Positions 1 through 29,396 of a stretch of DNA of 64,000 bases are shown here, one piece after another. Source of the DNA: Asterias amurensis (lineage: Eukaryota > Echinodermata > Asteroidea > Forcipulatida > Asteriidae); NCBI RefSeq assembly GCF_032118995.1, contig NC_092650.1, positions 18,409,501 through 18,473,500 of the forward strand, read 5' to 3'. The notes under the pieces were generated by a model that was given only the letters and a program-made list of their open reading frames with translations, made no database searches and had not been told where the DNA came from. Position 1 is the stretch's first letter, and each line of letters begins with the position of its first letter. The position numbers and the translations under genes are program-made.

Positions 1-425
1 ATCGGTCATCGGAGTCGGGAGAAAATAATGGGAAAACCCACGTTTCGTCGTGTCATGACATGTGTTTAAAATAAATCCGTAAACCTCGCTATCGAGAATT
101 GATATTGTTTTAATGTTTACTCAAAAAGTAAAGCATTTCGTGGAATAATATTTCAAGAGAAGTATTTCACCATTACCTTCTGTAAACCCTGTAAACTATT
201 TGTAAATTTTTATATGTGAATTTTAAAAAAAATTTTGACTCCCATAAAAGCCGACCGTGTTAGTCGATGAGGTAAAAGGAAAACCACGCAATTTCGAGGC
301 ATGTTTGTGTGGATCATTATATTCTACTTTTAAAACATCTTTCCAATCGTACGCATTTTATAACAAACGGTTACAAACGCTTTTCAAAGACCAACTCGTC
401 CGATCCAAGGCAATGTGTTCCTTTA
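1..425 (+). repeat. R2 fragment fused to the right half of an R3 palindromic MITE
   Basis: Bases 1 to about 225 match the interior of family R2 (compare 33425-33797 and 9963-10330), cut by the window edge. Bases about 230-425 match the right half of family R3, from its central gactcccataaa-ggccgac motif to the terminal GTGTTCCTTTAA. R2 loses its right terminus at the junction, so a deletion probably fused two neighbouring insertions. The small ORF at 257-457 belongs to the R3 half and is not a gene. Confidence 0.8.
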
Positions 426-747
426 AGTACAGCAAAAATTCAACATTTGTTGTATGAAGGCCATTGCCTCTGTTGCAGTGGTTGTTAGTTGTGGTGACCC
501 TTCAAAAGTTCCCCACGCAACATGTTGTGTCTTGCCCTCGCCTTGATGATATTCCAGGCCTGATTCTTTAAGTACTTTTTTGGGAAGGAAGGGTGTTTAG
601 GTCCAAGGGCCCTACATGTAAGTGATAGATTTGTGAAGCGGTTCACGTGTCCATAGGTCTAGTGCATTATAGCATGGACAGCATGCCAGAACATACAGTC
701 TAATAGATTTTAAATTTGCATCGGGGATAAAGAATATTAATTTTGGT

Positions 748-922
748 TTTTACCCATACACCGATGTGTGTTAGCACTGTATACTCAGTACTTTCCCGAG
801 TCCTGTGAAAAAATATCACAGGCATGTTACTTGGGTGGGATTCGAACCCACGACCCTTGCAATTCTAGAGCAGTGTCTTAACAACTAGACTACCGAGGTT
901 GCCCGGCAGCTAGAGGCAGTTC
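748..922 (-). repeat. tRNA-derived SINE, full-length copy
   Basis: Read on the minus strand it has an A-box-like segment (GTAGTCTAGTTGTTAAGAC), a B-box-like GGTTCGAATCC and then a tRNA-unrelated body with TCACAGGACTCGGGAAAG and CACATCGGTGT. The copy at 60857-61014 has the same order of parts. The cloverleaf is imperfect, with mismatched acceptor and anticodon stems, so this is a SINE and not a tRNA gene. Confidence 0.8.
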
Positions 923-1900
923 AAACATACAGGTCTGTTTTGTAATGCAAGACAGGCGACAGCTGAGTACGTAACAATATTTTGAAATGTGTGGGGTTGA
1001 CTCAGTGGCTGGATATTATGCCTGTTGCTATTGTCTGCAAACTTGATTTGTATCAACACCCATTCAACCACGACCTTGGTAGATGATGACAAATACCCTG
1101 TGACATAGATAAAACTCGGTACACAATGGGTCAGAAATAAATCATGGTTGCCCAGAGTTTTATTATCGTCCCAAAAGTATTTTGTGAAAAATAATTGGCT
1201 ACTACTAGATGACTGTGGTTAATGTACTGTACACAATGGAAACGTGTCTTATTTAACAAGCATACATGACGCACATATTGACTGAAATTGTGTGTGATAG
1301 TGCAGATTCATACCTCCTTGTGTGCATCATACAGTTAACTTTGGGTCAGTGATTGCATTGTATTCATGCATTGCAGTCAGCCATTTGCATTGAGTTTTGA
1401 ATTGGGGACAGCAGTGAATAGAAGCATTCTCTGTACTGTCACTGTGTAATGACACTTTCATTAAAACAGTATACATTTAATATACAATACAAACTGAAGT
1501 ATAAAGTCAAGGCTCTACATGTACCTAACATGTGTACATCATGACGAATCTGTTCAAGTAGCGAATATGGGTTTCCTTAATATGCAGCCATTTGCATTTT
1601 GCACAATTTGCAGTTGACATTAATGTGGTGACCATAACATGATCACAGTGTGAGAGTCAGTTCACTTTCTTAATGTAGTACGTACATTGTATAAATGGAG
1701 CACATGGTTCTTTGAAATTTTGTGCTTATGGGCTCTTGTCATGGGCTTGCCGCTTTGCATATAGTAGTGTAGAATTCTATGGTAATCAGTGCCATTAAAC
1801 TGTTCAAAGTCATATTTTGTAGTTGATGATGTACAATTTACTATGTTGCTTGATTCATTTCCTCAAATTCAAGTGGTGTTAGACTGTATGCTCACAATGT
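923..1900. other. Intergenic stretch, nothing recognised
   Basis: AT-rich sequence rich in ATG/ACATGTAC words. I see no exon-like reading frame with splice sites and no terminal inverted repeats. It lies upstream of the ligase gene and could hold an unseen 5' UTR exon. Confidence 0.5.
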
Positions 1901-2293
1901 TTTAAAAGCACTGGACACTATTGGTAGTCATTCAAAATAATTTTTAGCATAAAATTAAAGGCTTGCTCGGTAACGAGCATTGGAGAGCTGTTCATATAAA
2001 CATTGTGAGAAACGGCTCCCTCTGAAGTGGCGTACTTTTTGAGAAAGAAGTAATTTTCTACTAATTTGATTTTGATATATATATCTGAATAAGATTTAGA
2101 GGTCTTGAAATAAAGCATCTGAAGGCACACAACTTCTGTGACAAGGGTGATTTTTTTCTTCCATTATTATCTCGCAACCTTCAACAACCTATTGAGTTCA
2201 AATTTTCACAGGTCTGTTTTTTGTGCATATTGAGGTACACAAAGTGAGAAGACGTGAGTCTTTAACAATTACCAAAGGTGTCTAATGCTTTAA
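1901..2293 (+). repeat. R1 MITE (TTAA family), old copy
   Basis: Starts TTTAAAAGCACTGGACACTA and ends GTGTCTAATGCTTTAA, with the R1 hallmark gagaaacggctccctctg in between. Substitutions throughout, including in both termini, indicate an old copy. Confidence 0.85.
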
Positions 2294-3373
2294 CACTGTG
2301 GACATGTGCTTTGTTCAGTGTAATCTTTGTTCCAAAGTGCATGCGTACAGTTTTAAAACCGAAAGCTAGCATAATGGTACGGCGTGCCTACAAATAGTTT
2401 TTTTTTTTAACTAACACTAACAGTTTTTTATTAAGTCTTTGATAACCACCAGGATAAACATGAAGGGCCTAAATGTAGCCTGTTCCTTTGAACATGTTTC
2501 CAACAACGCCCTGCCTACATGTACTAACTATACATTGTTTATAATGCCCAATCTGATATGACAATACATGTAGGTAGCCCAATAATAATGCAAATTGCAG
2601 ATGATTTGGTTAATGAATGTATTAATCCTTTGGAGGTACATGTTGATAACGCCACTAATCTCGAGTTCCATTTGAGTGACCTGATACAGTTTACTGTTAA
2701 CGGTTGTATTTTGATCAGTCCAATTTGTTGCTAGTACATTTGATTACTTTGATTGTAAGAATTGTAGTGTTAAATATCACCCCCGCTGCTTTTTGTGTAT
2801 GATTGGAAGACACAGGTGTTAGGTTCTGCTGTAAAAAAAAAAAAAAAAACAGAGATTTATGGGCATTTGTCTAGCCATTGCACATTGTAACCTTGTAACC
2901 GTCATACTACCTCCATGATCAAACATACAATAGGCAGGCCCCTCTACATTCGATGCAGATCACACTACCTCCATGATCACACTCATGCTGTCATGCAATA
3001 CATGTCTAGGGATGTCAATACATGTCTAGGGATAGGACTACCTGTAGTACATGTAGGCCTACATTATGTACACATTTGTGCGGAGTACTACGTGGGGTCA
3101 ATGATTTGCAAATCAAATGATTTAGGTTGACCTACCACATCAAGGTTTTAGCCAGGATTTGGTATTTAAAGGGTGTCCAAATTTGCTGGAAATTTTAAAA
3201 CTGGATGTCTAAATGTTCACTTACAATAAATTTACATGTAAATGACAGATGAAACAGGGTGTCCAAATTAAAAACAGGATGTCCAAAAGCGCCCAGACAC
3301 CCCTCTGGCTAACAATATGTACCACATAGGTCTGTATGTATTTTGTACAATGTTAATTTTTTTTTTTTTTTTT
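2294..3373. other. Intergenic stretch, nothing recognised beyond simple repeats
   Basis: Contains an A-run near 2835, short near-duplications such as ctacctccatgatcac (about 2909 and 2965) and acatgtctagggat (about 2999 and 3020), and a gtgtccaaat/ggatgtc-rich stretch (3170-3300). No coding evidence. Confidence 0.5.
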
Positions 3374-3446
3374 TTACCCTTACACCGATGTGTGTTTGTA
3401 CTCGGTACTTTCCCGAGTCCTGTGAAAAAATATCACAGGCATGTTA
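3374..3446 (-). repeat. 3' tail fragment of the tRNA-derived SINE
   Basis: Matches the tRNA-unrelated 3' body of the SINE at 748-922 (CACAGGACTCGGGAAAGTAC to ACATCGGTGTAAGGGTA). On the minus strand it is followed by an oligo-A run (the T-run at about 3357-3375), as expected for a 5'-truncated retroposed copy. Confidence 0.75.
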
Positions 3447-4156
3447 CTCTGTACAATGTTGTATATTGATTATGCAGCGATGTTACACTACATGTACATG
3501 TACCTACATTGTATGGGTGGCTGCAGTGTCTGATCTGACAGGTCATTGTCATCTTGCACATGATGGACATGTAGTTAATGAACTTTGATGAAGGTATACA
3601 GTACACTTGAGTGCATGAGGGCCTATAGCATTGCACTTTACATACATTGAACCTGTACATGTACAATACGGTATTTTGATGTGCATGCGGATATGTACGT
3701 GTAGGCCTAGGTGTACATGTACATGTGCAAAGTTCACTCTTGATATCCTTTCTAGGCGATTTACATTATCGCGAGAATGGAAAAATGTAAACAGACATTA
3801 TGCAAGTCACATGTCATGTCATGTGTTTTTGCCAGTGACTGATCTGTTTGGGGTTGGTTTTGAATAAGACTGGGAACAGCCAGTGTGTGGAGCAAGAATG
3901 TACATAGTGCTGTAACCACATGTACATTAGGTCGTCATGATGATGCTCATTTAAGTTTGGACCGACCCAGATAAACAGTTCCCTCCCCCCCCCCCCAGTT
4001 TTGTGGATCCCACACAAATTTGAGCTCTGTCTATGCATGGAGGATGGTCTATGCTGTCTATTTTATGAAGGTACAGTGCATGCAGTGAACATTGTAATGA
4101 ATACATTGTACATGTGTACACTGCTCTTCCTTGCTCTACGGTACATGGTAGCACAG
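3447..4156. other. Intergenic stretch rich in acatgtac words
   Basis: Repeated palindromic ACATGTAC/TGTACATG words and a C-run near 3985-3998. The many overlapping small ORFs here are chance frames with no codon pattern or splice structure. Confidence 0.5.
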
Positions 4157-4401
4157 GGGCCAATTTCATAGAGCTGCTTAAGCAAAAAATTTGCTTAAGC
4201 ACGAAAATAGCTCGCTTATTTTACACATGTTACTGGCCAAAATGTCATGCCATATACATTGCTTATGACTAGTATTTAGCTGTTGTTTACTTAGCATAAC
4301 AATTGAGTGGAGTCTTGGCCGGTAATCTGATTTTACTAAGCAATGAAATTTTTGCTTAAGCAATTTTTTGTGCTTAAGCAGCTCTATGAAATTGGGCCCT
4401 G
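4157..4401. repeat. R4 foldback MITE
   Basis: Begins CAGGGGCCAATTTCATAGAG and ends CTCTATGAAATTGGGCCCTG, a terminal inverted repeat that continues through GCTGCTTAAGCA. The interior carries the family core (ttactggccaaaatgtcatg). Confidence 0.85.
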
Positions 4402-4631
4402 ATCTGACAGCTTCCAGGCATGCCAGGGCGGCCTCAAATCATGTGAAGCCGTCCTTGCCTTATTCATCATCGATCTAGAGTACATGGTTCATGTATGGTG
4501 ATTGTTGCGTATGGGCAGAGTTTGCTTTGCTGCTCCAAATTCAAGTTCAGGGACTTTGCAGTCATCAATTTCTGGCTGATTGTTCAGTCGTCTAGAAGCC
4601 CATTATTAACACCTCATAAATGCAGCTGACC

Positions 4632-4861
4632 TGGCGCAATTTCATAGAGCTGCGTACAGAAAAGTAAGCTGAGCATACTTAAACAAAATCATGCTTACAA
4701 AAGAAGGTTACCAGCCAAAATATTATTTCACATTTTTGTTGTAAAACTTGTGACTGGTATCCTGCTCATTTCTGCTTTAGCAGGAAATGGTTGAGTATTT
4801 ACTATTACTCACATTTTCTTCTTTAATAGGCTTAAAAGCAGCTCAATGAAAATTGGGCCAA
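4632..4861. repeat. R4 foldback MITE, diverged
   Basis: Termini GCGCAATTTCATAGAGCTGC and GCAGCTCAATGAAAATTGGGC are inverted. The interior has gttaccagccaaaat and gtgactggtatcctgctcat, both typical of R4. Confidence 0.8.
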
Positions 4862-5668
4862 GGTTTACTTGTAAACATTGACATCGTTCATGTACATTGT
4901 ACATGTAGGCCTACCTGTGATGGCAACCATGTAATGGCGTGTGCGTTCAATGAATAGGCAGTTTACAGTCCTCCCATGTGGATCATGCACTGTATGGTTT
5001 GCTTTTTTGTTTGCCTAAGGTCGGTGATTATTCTGTCTGTCCTTTCTCTATGGTCTGACTGCAATTAAACAAATCCAGGGAAGGGATTTCTGAGGATTTA
5101 CAGCTCATTGTGTAGAAAAAAAAGGAGTCATATCAATGCATTGATAGATCCTGGGCTTTAAATGCAAATCAAATAGTACAGATGGGGCCACACTCGCATT
5201 GCACATGTATGTAAAGTGGGTTTTGTACCTAATTTTGTATGCAAACATTGCATAGACATGCAAGCTGATTTCATGGTTTTTGGTTTCTCAGCAGTAAGAG
5301 CCACTGAAAAAAGAAAAAAGAATTAACTCAATTTTTCTGTCTTGTTTTCCAATCAGAATTTTCGCCTTGTCATGGCACCATCATGATGTGAAAGCTTCCG
5401 ACTTAATCACTGCAGGCTGAAGAACATTTTAGATTCAAAGCCAGTGTCATCAAGAATTGAGATCATTATTTAAACTTCTTGTTAATGGCAACTGTGTCAT
5501 TTTAAAAGGTAATGTAAAAGAAACTTGTTTTGTCATGTTTGTGTGTCCAAATTTGTTGTGGTCAAACCGGAATCTTCCCTCGCATTCCCTCCCTATCTTT
5601 ATTATACATTCTGTGTTTACCAATCCCTTTTTCTGTATACTGATCGTTACGTTGAGTTTCAACCACCA
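4862..5668. other. Region upstream of the ligase gene, possible 5' UTR exon not resolved
   Basis: No repeat family recognised. An acceptor-like tttccaatcag lies near 5350, followed by about 100 bases without clear coding. The first coding exon of the ligase has its own acceptor at 6053, so an upstream non-coding exon must exist. It could be here or outside the window. Confidence 0.35.
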
Positions 5669-5909
5669 GGGGCCAATGTCATAGAGCTGCTAAGCATAAG
5701 AATTTGCCTAGCATGAAATCTCTTCCTTGATATAATCAGGATTACCAACCTTAACTCCATGTGTTGCATAATGTTTTCAGCTGATGTTTGCTTAAAACAA
5801 ATTCTGAAAATCACGTGGGAATTTGGTTGGTAATCCTGTTTTTATCAAGGCAAAAATTTCATGCTAAGCAAATTTTTGTACTTGGCCGCTCTAGGAAATC
5901 GGGCCTGTT
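5669..5909. repeat. R4 foldback MITE
   Basis: AGGGGCCAATGTCATAGAGC at the left and an inverted, diverged GCTCTAGGAAATCGGGCCTG at the right. Subterminal GCTAAGCA words and paired ccttgataaaaacagg-type segments match the copy at 62981-63227. Confidence 0.8.
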
Positions 5910-6053
5910 CTTCTCCAAATCATCACTACTCAACATGCCCAAAAGTAGATTTATACATGGTAAACCAAAACTAGAAAAGAGAGTAGTTTTGATTTCATCC
6001 CTGGAGCTTAGTAGACTGCCCATTAACATTGTGCTTCCTGCAATTTCTTTTAG

Positions 6054-6113
6054 GTAACTCTTCAAGTTTACATCTCCTGTCTCTGAAGAATCACCCATTG
6101 TCAAGACGCAACC
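6054..6113 (+). other. 5' UTR part of the ligase's first coding exon
   Basis: Bases 6040-6053 are a polypyrimidine tract ending in TAG, and about 60 bases later comes the ATG at 6114. The coding exon therefore starts near 6054, and the promoter belongs to an upstream exon that I cannot identify. Confidence 0.6.
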
Positions 6114-23293
<17,180 letters not shown>

Positions 23294-25779
23294 TTCAAGT
23301 CAGGCGTCGCCCTCGCTCATTCTAGTTGGCCATAGACACTGCCATGTTTCCAGTCATCAGGGTTAGGACGATCAACATCAACCGGCGGCCATTACCCTAA
23401 TAAGGTGAAAGGTCATAGGTCATTCACCCACTGCAATCAGAGTGCATTCTCTTTCGTTGTGTCACAAATCTGTGAGTTTTTTTGTGTGTTTTTTCGTAAT
23501 AACAGGGATTTTCCTTTATGAAAAGCAAATGCTTGACTTACCCTTCTTGCAAAGCTGGCTAAATCTCCCTAATTCTGATGAACACAATTTGAAAGTTTCC
23601 TTGGTTGTGGAAACCTTTTTCCTATAAGTTTGAAAAAATTAAAAATATCTCTTGATGTTCATAATCTCCCTGAGTGCAAGATACAAATGCTGGCAGTACT
23701 TGGCTACTGACGGTGACGGTTTGCGCTCAGGCTTGTTAAAGAATATTTGAGTGATCAGCAAAATGTGTGTCAAAGATCCATGTATTTTAACATGATCATG
23801 TTTTTAGGCGGTCACCATCAACTGCATGCAGTTTATAACATCTCACCACAAGATTAAAGGTGAATGTAAGGGGATCAGATGCTCTACTATGATTTAAAGC
23901 CCCTTTTGCCGGCTACCGTGCTTGAGCACTCGTTTAGAGTGGCTCGACTACATGCCTGATTGTATGATAGCATATTATTTGGGACATATAACCTTGAACA
24001 ATTCCAGGGGTTATGATAAAGCAAGATATGCCCGCGCGAAGACTAAATAGGAGCAGCAAGATCTTACACCCAAGGGGATGAGGTTGCTTTGGGTTTATGT
24101 TCGCACCTTAAGCAAATCCTAAACTTCTGTTCTTAAAGTTTAATCAGCTAAATGATTTAAGTCTCTATTATTAACAGTAAGTTTCTGGTAGAGATCTTTT
24201 GAATTAATTTGACACTACCCTAATTACAATGGTTCCTTGTAAATGTAAGCATACACAGAAAGCAAATAGAGTTTACCAAACTGTTTTGTTCACTCACTGG
24301 TCAGACTAGTGCACTTGACTAGTATTCCACAAGCCGTTTCATATTTGTAAGAATTCATCGATCATTATTTCTTGGTTTTTTTTAACCGACCAAGATATTG
24401 GTTTTGTTATGTGAACAAACACATTTGGTACTACATGTAGTTCATGTACCAACAGCTGGAGCAGTTCAAAATTGTCTCGTGTCTGAAAAGACATTGGAAA
24501 ACCATGGCTGGGACAAAACAGACATATCAGTGCAGAGCAATATTGTTTAAGAAAAACTCTGGGTTTTTTTTTCAAACTTGGTTATGTTTGTCAATGTTTA
24601 TAAGTACCTCATGTTAAATTTGTGGCGTCCTGTTTTTTTATAAGTGAAACTCAACTCTAGTTGTGCGATTCTTCACACTGTTTGTTTTCTTGCGTAGCTA
24701 CACAATTTTTTAATGGCCCGGCCAGACTATTAATGGAAGTGTTTTCCCTCGCTGTTTTCACTGGCTGTTGGTGACTGCTAGGGTCCAACTCTATATATGG
24801 GGCCATCATCAAAGTTACACCATCTATAAAGTATGGTTTCCAGCATGCATTTATACAACATTACACAGTTTCTCAGTTAAATGAAAAAAGTACCAGACTG
24901 CCTACCTTTGTTTGGCGGAATGGATTTGTACAGAGATATATATAAATTAAGACAATGTCCAAAATTAGCGACTACGGCTTGATTGTCATGTGAACATGCA
25001 TTGAGGAATAGGAGGCCCAAAGCAACACTTTTAGTTACAGCCGCAGCCACAGAATAATGTGGAAATCCTACAATGTAGACTTCAAGTTTGTAATAAGCTT
25101 GAGATAGAATTCAGCATCTGATTTGTGAATGATTTGTGTCGCCTGGAATTTCACGGAGACTGTTCAATAAAATTTCAATAGACTTTTCAATGGAAAGTGC
25201 CTCTGGCAAAAATGAAAGTGGCCTTGCCCTTTTGAAGATGAAATTCCAAGCCTGTATTTAAAACAGATCAGAAAGGCAAATGCAATGACTTTGCAAGACA
25301 GTTAAAAAAAAAATTGATTTAGCATTTTGGTAAATACGCAAAGAACAGCACCCTCATCATTTGTCGAATATCTTATGCGGCTCTCTACATTCTTTGTTAT
25401 GTTCTTCATATCCGCCTCACTATCCACTCTCGCATTCTGTTCAAGAGTGCGGATTAAATTCTCTGTATTCATCAAAGCTTGCACTTTTCATTCGTTCTGA
25501 TTGTTAAAAAAAAAATGAAATCATGCAAATGATTAATCTTTTGTCAGTTGAATATTGCTGCAGAGCAAGACGTTAATATAATATATATAAATATATAAAT
25601 AATAAATATACTTGTATTGTAATTTTTTGGTTGTACATAACGAGAATATTAGCTATTTTATTGAGTTGGTTTTTGACATTTATCCACTTGGTAGAGTTTA
25701 ATAAAAAAACTAATTGCAAACAAAAGGGAAACACCTCCACATAATATGCATAATTTAATATATCAAACAATTTCATTTG
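23294..25779 (+). other. Ligase 3' UTR and downstream intergenic sequence
   Basis: No exon-like frame follows the TAA at 23291. AATAAA occurs at 25166-25171 (ttcAATAAAatttc), a possible poly(A) signal that would give an about 1.9-kb 3' UTR. I cannot confirm it. The tail-to-tail neighbour on the other strand is the PSMB5 gene. Confidence 0.45.
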
Positions 25780-26166
25780 AAAGACAGGGTATACTTTTGG
25801 TAACTGTCAAAGACCAGTATATTAACTTGGTGCATCCTAACACATGCATAAAATAAGAAACCTGTTAAAAGTGGGGCTTAGTTAGTCATTGAAGTTGCAA
25901 GAAAATAATAAAAAGAAACAACATCCTTGTTGCATTGAATTGTGTGCTTTCAGATGCCTGGTAAAGGCTTCATCCCTGAAGCCTTTATCAAATTCAAATT
26001 GATGTTGGTGAAAAAAATACATATTTCACTGAAACTGCATTACTTCAGAGGGAGCCGTTTCTAACAATGTTTTATAACGTCAACAGCTCTCCAGTGTTCT
26101 TTACCAAGTAAATTTGTTATGGTCATTAACTTGTGGAGTAATTACCAAAACTACACCCTGTCTTTA
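25780..26166 (-). repeat. R1 MITE, diverged copy
   Basis: Reverse orientation: attcagagggagccgtttct core (about 26043-26062), left end gacagggtatacttttggtaactg and right end ccaaaactacaccctgtcttta. The termini are too diverged to show TTAA on the left. Confidence 0.8.
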
Positions 26167-26235
26167 CAGATTTAGGAGTGTTAGTTTGAGTTGATAAAAG
26201 AAAGCTTCACTTTTTTGGATGATTATGTAAAATAT

Positions 26236-26312
26236 TGGGTTGTTTCAGTTGGTAGACTGCCATTATGTTAATCCGGAGGTGGCAGGTTCATATCCCGCTG
26301 TAGTAAATGTTT
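26236..26312 (+). repeat. tRNA-like SINE fragment
   Basis: TTTCAGTTGGTAGACTGCC (A-box-like), atgttaatccggagg (anticodon-arm-like) and GGCAGGTTCATATCCCGC (B-box-like) follow in tRNA order. A shorter relative (gttaatccggaag...ttcaagccc) lies at about 38600-38635. Confidence 0.5.
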
Positions 26313-27089
26313 CTATATTCAACCCCAAATTATTCAAATTTGTCAGAAACGGCATGATTGCATTTATACTGATCACAAGTGGCTTTTATCCCCAAAACCC
26401 CTGTACCAGCCGCAAATTGGCTGAAGATTTCATTAATTTTCCAATTATTCTTGTAAGAGATAATTGTAACTAGTATCAACCTTTTCCTAAAAGTAACAGT
26501 TTTTCCCATTTTAAAAATATTTTTACTCGTTAACATTGTTCGTGTCCTTTCCAAATCAGAACAAAATTTGTAATTTTGGTGTTTTTTGTTTCGCTGGAAA
26601 AGAATCAGCAAGATGTGTAGTGTTGGGGTGTGGCAGTGCCGACACAGAACGAGTGTAACTTATTAACCAACTTCTAAGTTTTGTTTTCTTGCATGTTAAC
26701 GATCCTCTTATTCCAGCTTGGTATATTCAGTAATTCTTGTGTTCCTTTTTTTTGTTTTGTTTTTGAAGTGGACATTTGTCAGGGTGTTGGGTGCTTGAAA
26801 TAATGTTTGCCAAGTAAACGTTCGACTTCCCTGACTGGCCAAATATGCCAACTTATCCGTGTGTGGTGGAAGTCTACCCTAAGTGCACAACAACTGTTTG
26901 ATTCTACTTTGAATCGCTCCCCCCTCCCTTTCATCCCGTCCCTGCGTGGGTCTAGTTTCATGACGGGCTCTTCTCGAGAAATTGTAAAGAAGCAAGGGAA
27001 CAAAAAGGTTCTTGCAGTATGCATCTCTTGCAAGACATTTTGTCTGATCACCTGTTTGTGTATCCATGACAGACAAGGGTCAAGTTTTA
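26313..27089. other. Intergenic stretch, nothing recognised
   Basis: Overlapping ORFs on both strands at 26779-27189 (up to 136 aa) show no family resemblance and no splice support. They include the start of the repeat at 27090. Confidence 0.4.
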
Positions 27090-27200
27090 GCGAGGGACTA
27101 AAGTCGACCAGTGGGTGATTTTGCCTTGTACATGCATCGTACATGTAGGTAACCATGGAATATTGCCGTAGTGGTTGACAAATGGTCACTACTCGAATGG
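27090..27200. repeat. Dispersed imperfect palindrome (copy 1)
   Basis: The sequence agcgagggactaaagtcgacca...gtgggtgattttgcc...tagtggttgacaaatggtcactactcgaa matches 42274-42398 in the same order. The arms gtcgacca and tggtcac are roughly inverted. Confidence 0.6.
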
Positions 27201-27339
27201 GCCCTGGGAAGTTTGATTAGTGTATGACCAAAATCCATCTAGTTCCTTCTGCCCCCTTTGTCACCCAACATCAAATTGTTTGGACTTGGATAAAATTGGA
27301 ATGCCTTACCCTGTGACAAGCACATTTCTTATTAAAATC

Positions 27340-27611
27340 TGGGCCCAATTTCATAGAGCTGCTTTAGCAATAATACTGCTAGCATTTGCCTGCTAAGCTA
27401 ACATTTTTTTGCTAAGCTAACAACTGTCTGCTAAGCTTACAATTGTCTGCTAAGCCTACAATTGTCTGCTAAGAAGAAATGAACAGGATACCAGTCACAA
27501 ATTGAACATGCGACATGGTAGTTAAGCTGGTAACTTTTTTTCTGGTAAGCATTATTTTGTTTATATGCTTAGCTCTTTTGTGCTGATGCAGCTCTATAAC
27601 ATTGGGCCCTG
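27340..27611. repeat. R4 foldback MITE with internal duplication
   Basis: CTGGGCCCAATTTCATAGAGC at the left, inverted GCTCTATAACATTGGGCCCTG at the right. The left arm contains four short copies of acaattgtctgctaagc (27421-27470), a local tandem expansion. Confidence 0.8.
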
Positions 27612-28707
27612 CACTTGGGCAACTGGATAATGGCCACTTGCAGACGCGGAATGACCTCCTTCAATGCGTGTCTACCTTTCTACGAGGTCACTACTGGTAC
27701 TTCCTTTGTGTACTTTTTGACGCCCACTATAGGGAACAGGATAGGCGTATTTAAGGCGTGCAAAGGGTCTAGGAGGTTTGGGCCAAGCCTGGTTTTCTCC
27801 AGTTCAGACCTAACTTTCGTTCTCCCAAGTTTCAAAGGAAAGTGTGATTTTCTCAGTGCCATCTGTACATAATGACCATGGGAGGTGGAGTTGAACAAAT
27901 ATAAAATAGGTTTTTTAAAAGATGTATTTTAGCATGCAATTTAGTCCCCAGTATTTAGAAAACATGAACTATCGGAATGCACAGCATATTTTTTTATGTA
28001 AATAACATTTTTTCAATCGCGAGGAGATTTAGGCCAATGAGTTGATTTCTACTGTTAAACAAGCGGACATTTTGGGAACTGATTGTGAAAAGGTGGATAC
28101 TCATAATGTTGTATTTGACTGTTTGAATATTCATGATAATTTGCATACATGATGTTGAATATTCAATATATTATTGGTTATTAATGGGTTGAAGGAGACG
28201 TGAAAGGAGTTATTGAGCTTTAAGCTCAAGAAGATATGTAAATTAACATGCCTATATATTAATACAGAATTATTTAAATTTTCATCTTTCAAAGGATTGC
28301 CTGGTAGCAACACAAAGTATTACAAACTTTAGCCAGGGGAAAATTTTTCTTGTGTAAATTATGTGAAGAAAAAAAAAGCGAATAATGGAATTTACTTTAA
28401 CCTAATTTCTGGATTTGTTTAGAGATAATGGGTTGTGTAATATAGTTGAAATAAATGATTTTTTTAATGTCGGTAATCACACAATTTTGGGTTTTAATGT
28501 GTTTTTATTCAATTGAAATGCTGGATTATATATGGATTGTACATGACGTCATTGCCTGGCCATTTTGCACGTTCAACCAAGGATTTCCATTGTGATGTCA
28601 TTAATTTCCGTGCAGTAGGGAACGAAAGGTTAGCATGCCTTTTCTTGTGCTTACGGTTAGCATCCTTATGAAATGGAAATCGAACAGTAGGCACAAAATC
28701 GGCCATT
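27612..28707. other. Intergenic stretch, nothing recognised
   Basis: AT-rich and without splice-bounded frames. Repeated gaatattcatgataattt-type words near 28125-28165 only. Confidence 0.4.
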
Positions 28708-28852
28708 AAGCAGCTCTATGAAATTGGGCCCTGCCGTCGATTTCACGAAGAGTTAGGACTCGTCTTATCTCGAGTTAGGACGGGTAACTCGTCCTAACTT
28801 AGGATTAATCTTAAGGTCTGCATGCTACAGTGCAAATCGATGGCAGGGTCCA
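28708..28852. repeat. R4 right end followed by an R5 foldback element
   Basis: TTAAGCAGCTCTATGAAATTGG to 28733 is an R4 right terminus. It runs into R5: CTGCCGTCGATTTCACGAAG at the left and gtgcaaatcgatGGCAGGG at the right, with gactcgtcttatctcgag / actcgtcctaacttagg inside. Confidence 0.65.
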
Positions 28853-28949
28853 CAGAGTTAAAAGGCGGAGACAAAAGTTTACTGAACCAACATAATCCTC
28901 AAACAAAATCTTATACTCCTCAACACCCGAACTTGGGACTCGAGTAGTA

Positions 28950-29276
28950 TCCCAAGGCAGTGGACACTAAATAATTATAAGCATAAAACCTTACTTGGTA
29001 ATTGTGAGAAACCACTCCCTCTGAAGTGGCGTAGCCTTTGAGAAAGAAGTAATTTTTCATGAATTTGATTTCACGACCTCAGAATTAGATTTTGAGGTAT
29101 CGAAATCAAGCATCTACAAGCACACAACTTCGTGTGACAAGGGTGTTTTTTTCTTTCATCATTATCTCTCAACTTTGATGACCAATTGAGTTCAAATTTT
29201 CACTTTCACAGGTTTGTTGCCTTATAAGATCCACCAAGAGAGAGACTGACTGGTCTTTAGTGTCCAGTCTCTTTAA
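28950..29276 (+). repeat. R1 MITE
   Basis: Left end CCAAGGCAGTGGACACTAAA, core gagaaaccactccctctg, right end AGTGTCCAGTCTCTTTAA. The internal tttgaggtatcgaaatcaagc is typical. Shortened in the left half. Confidence 0.85.
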
Positions 29277-29390
29277 TTGGTGCAATAGTACCATTCTCAG
29301 TCCAACAGAATCAAACAAACAACCAGCTGGGTTCTAAAGGGTTTAGAAGCTTTAATAAAAGTAAACAAGCAAATTTCTGTTTCAATACCA

Positions 29391-29396
29391 TTTATT
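29391..29396 (-). promoter_or_regulatory. Candidate poly(A) signal of the PSMB5-like gene
   Basis: TTTATT on the plus strand is AATAAA on the minus strand, about 930 nt beyond the stop at 30322. No competing AATAAA was clearer. Transcript ends cannot be seen from sequence. Confidence 0.3.

Noticed and set aside
26779-27189. 136 aa minus-strand ORF
   Set aside because: No recognisable domain, overlaps a plus-strand ORF and a dispersed repeat, no splice context.
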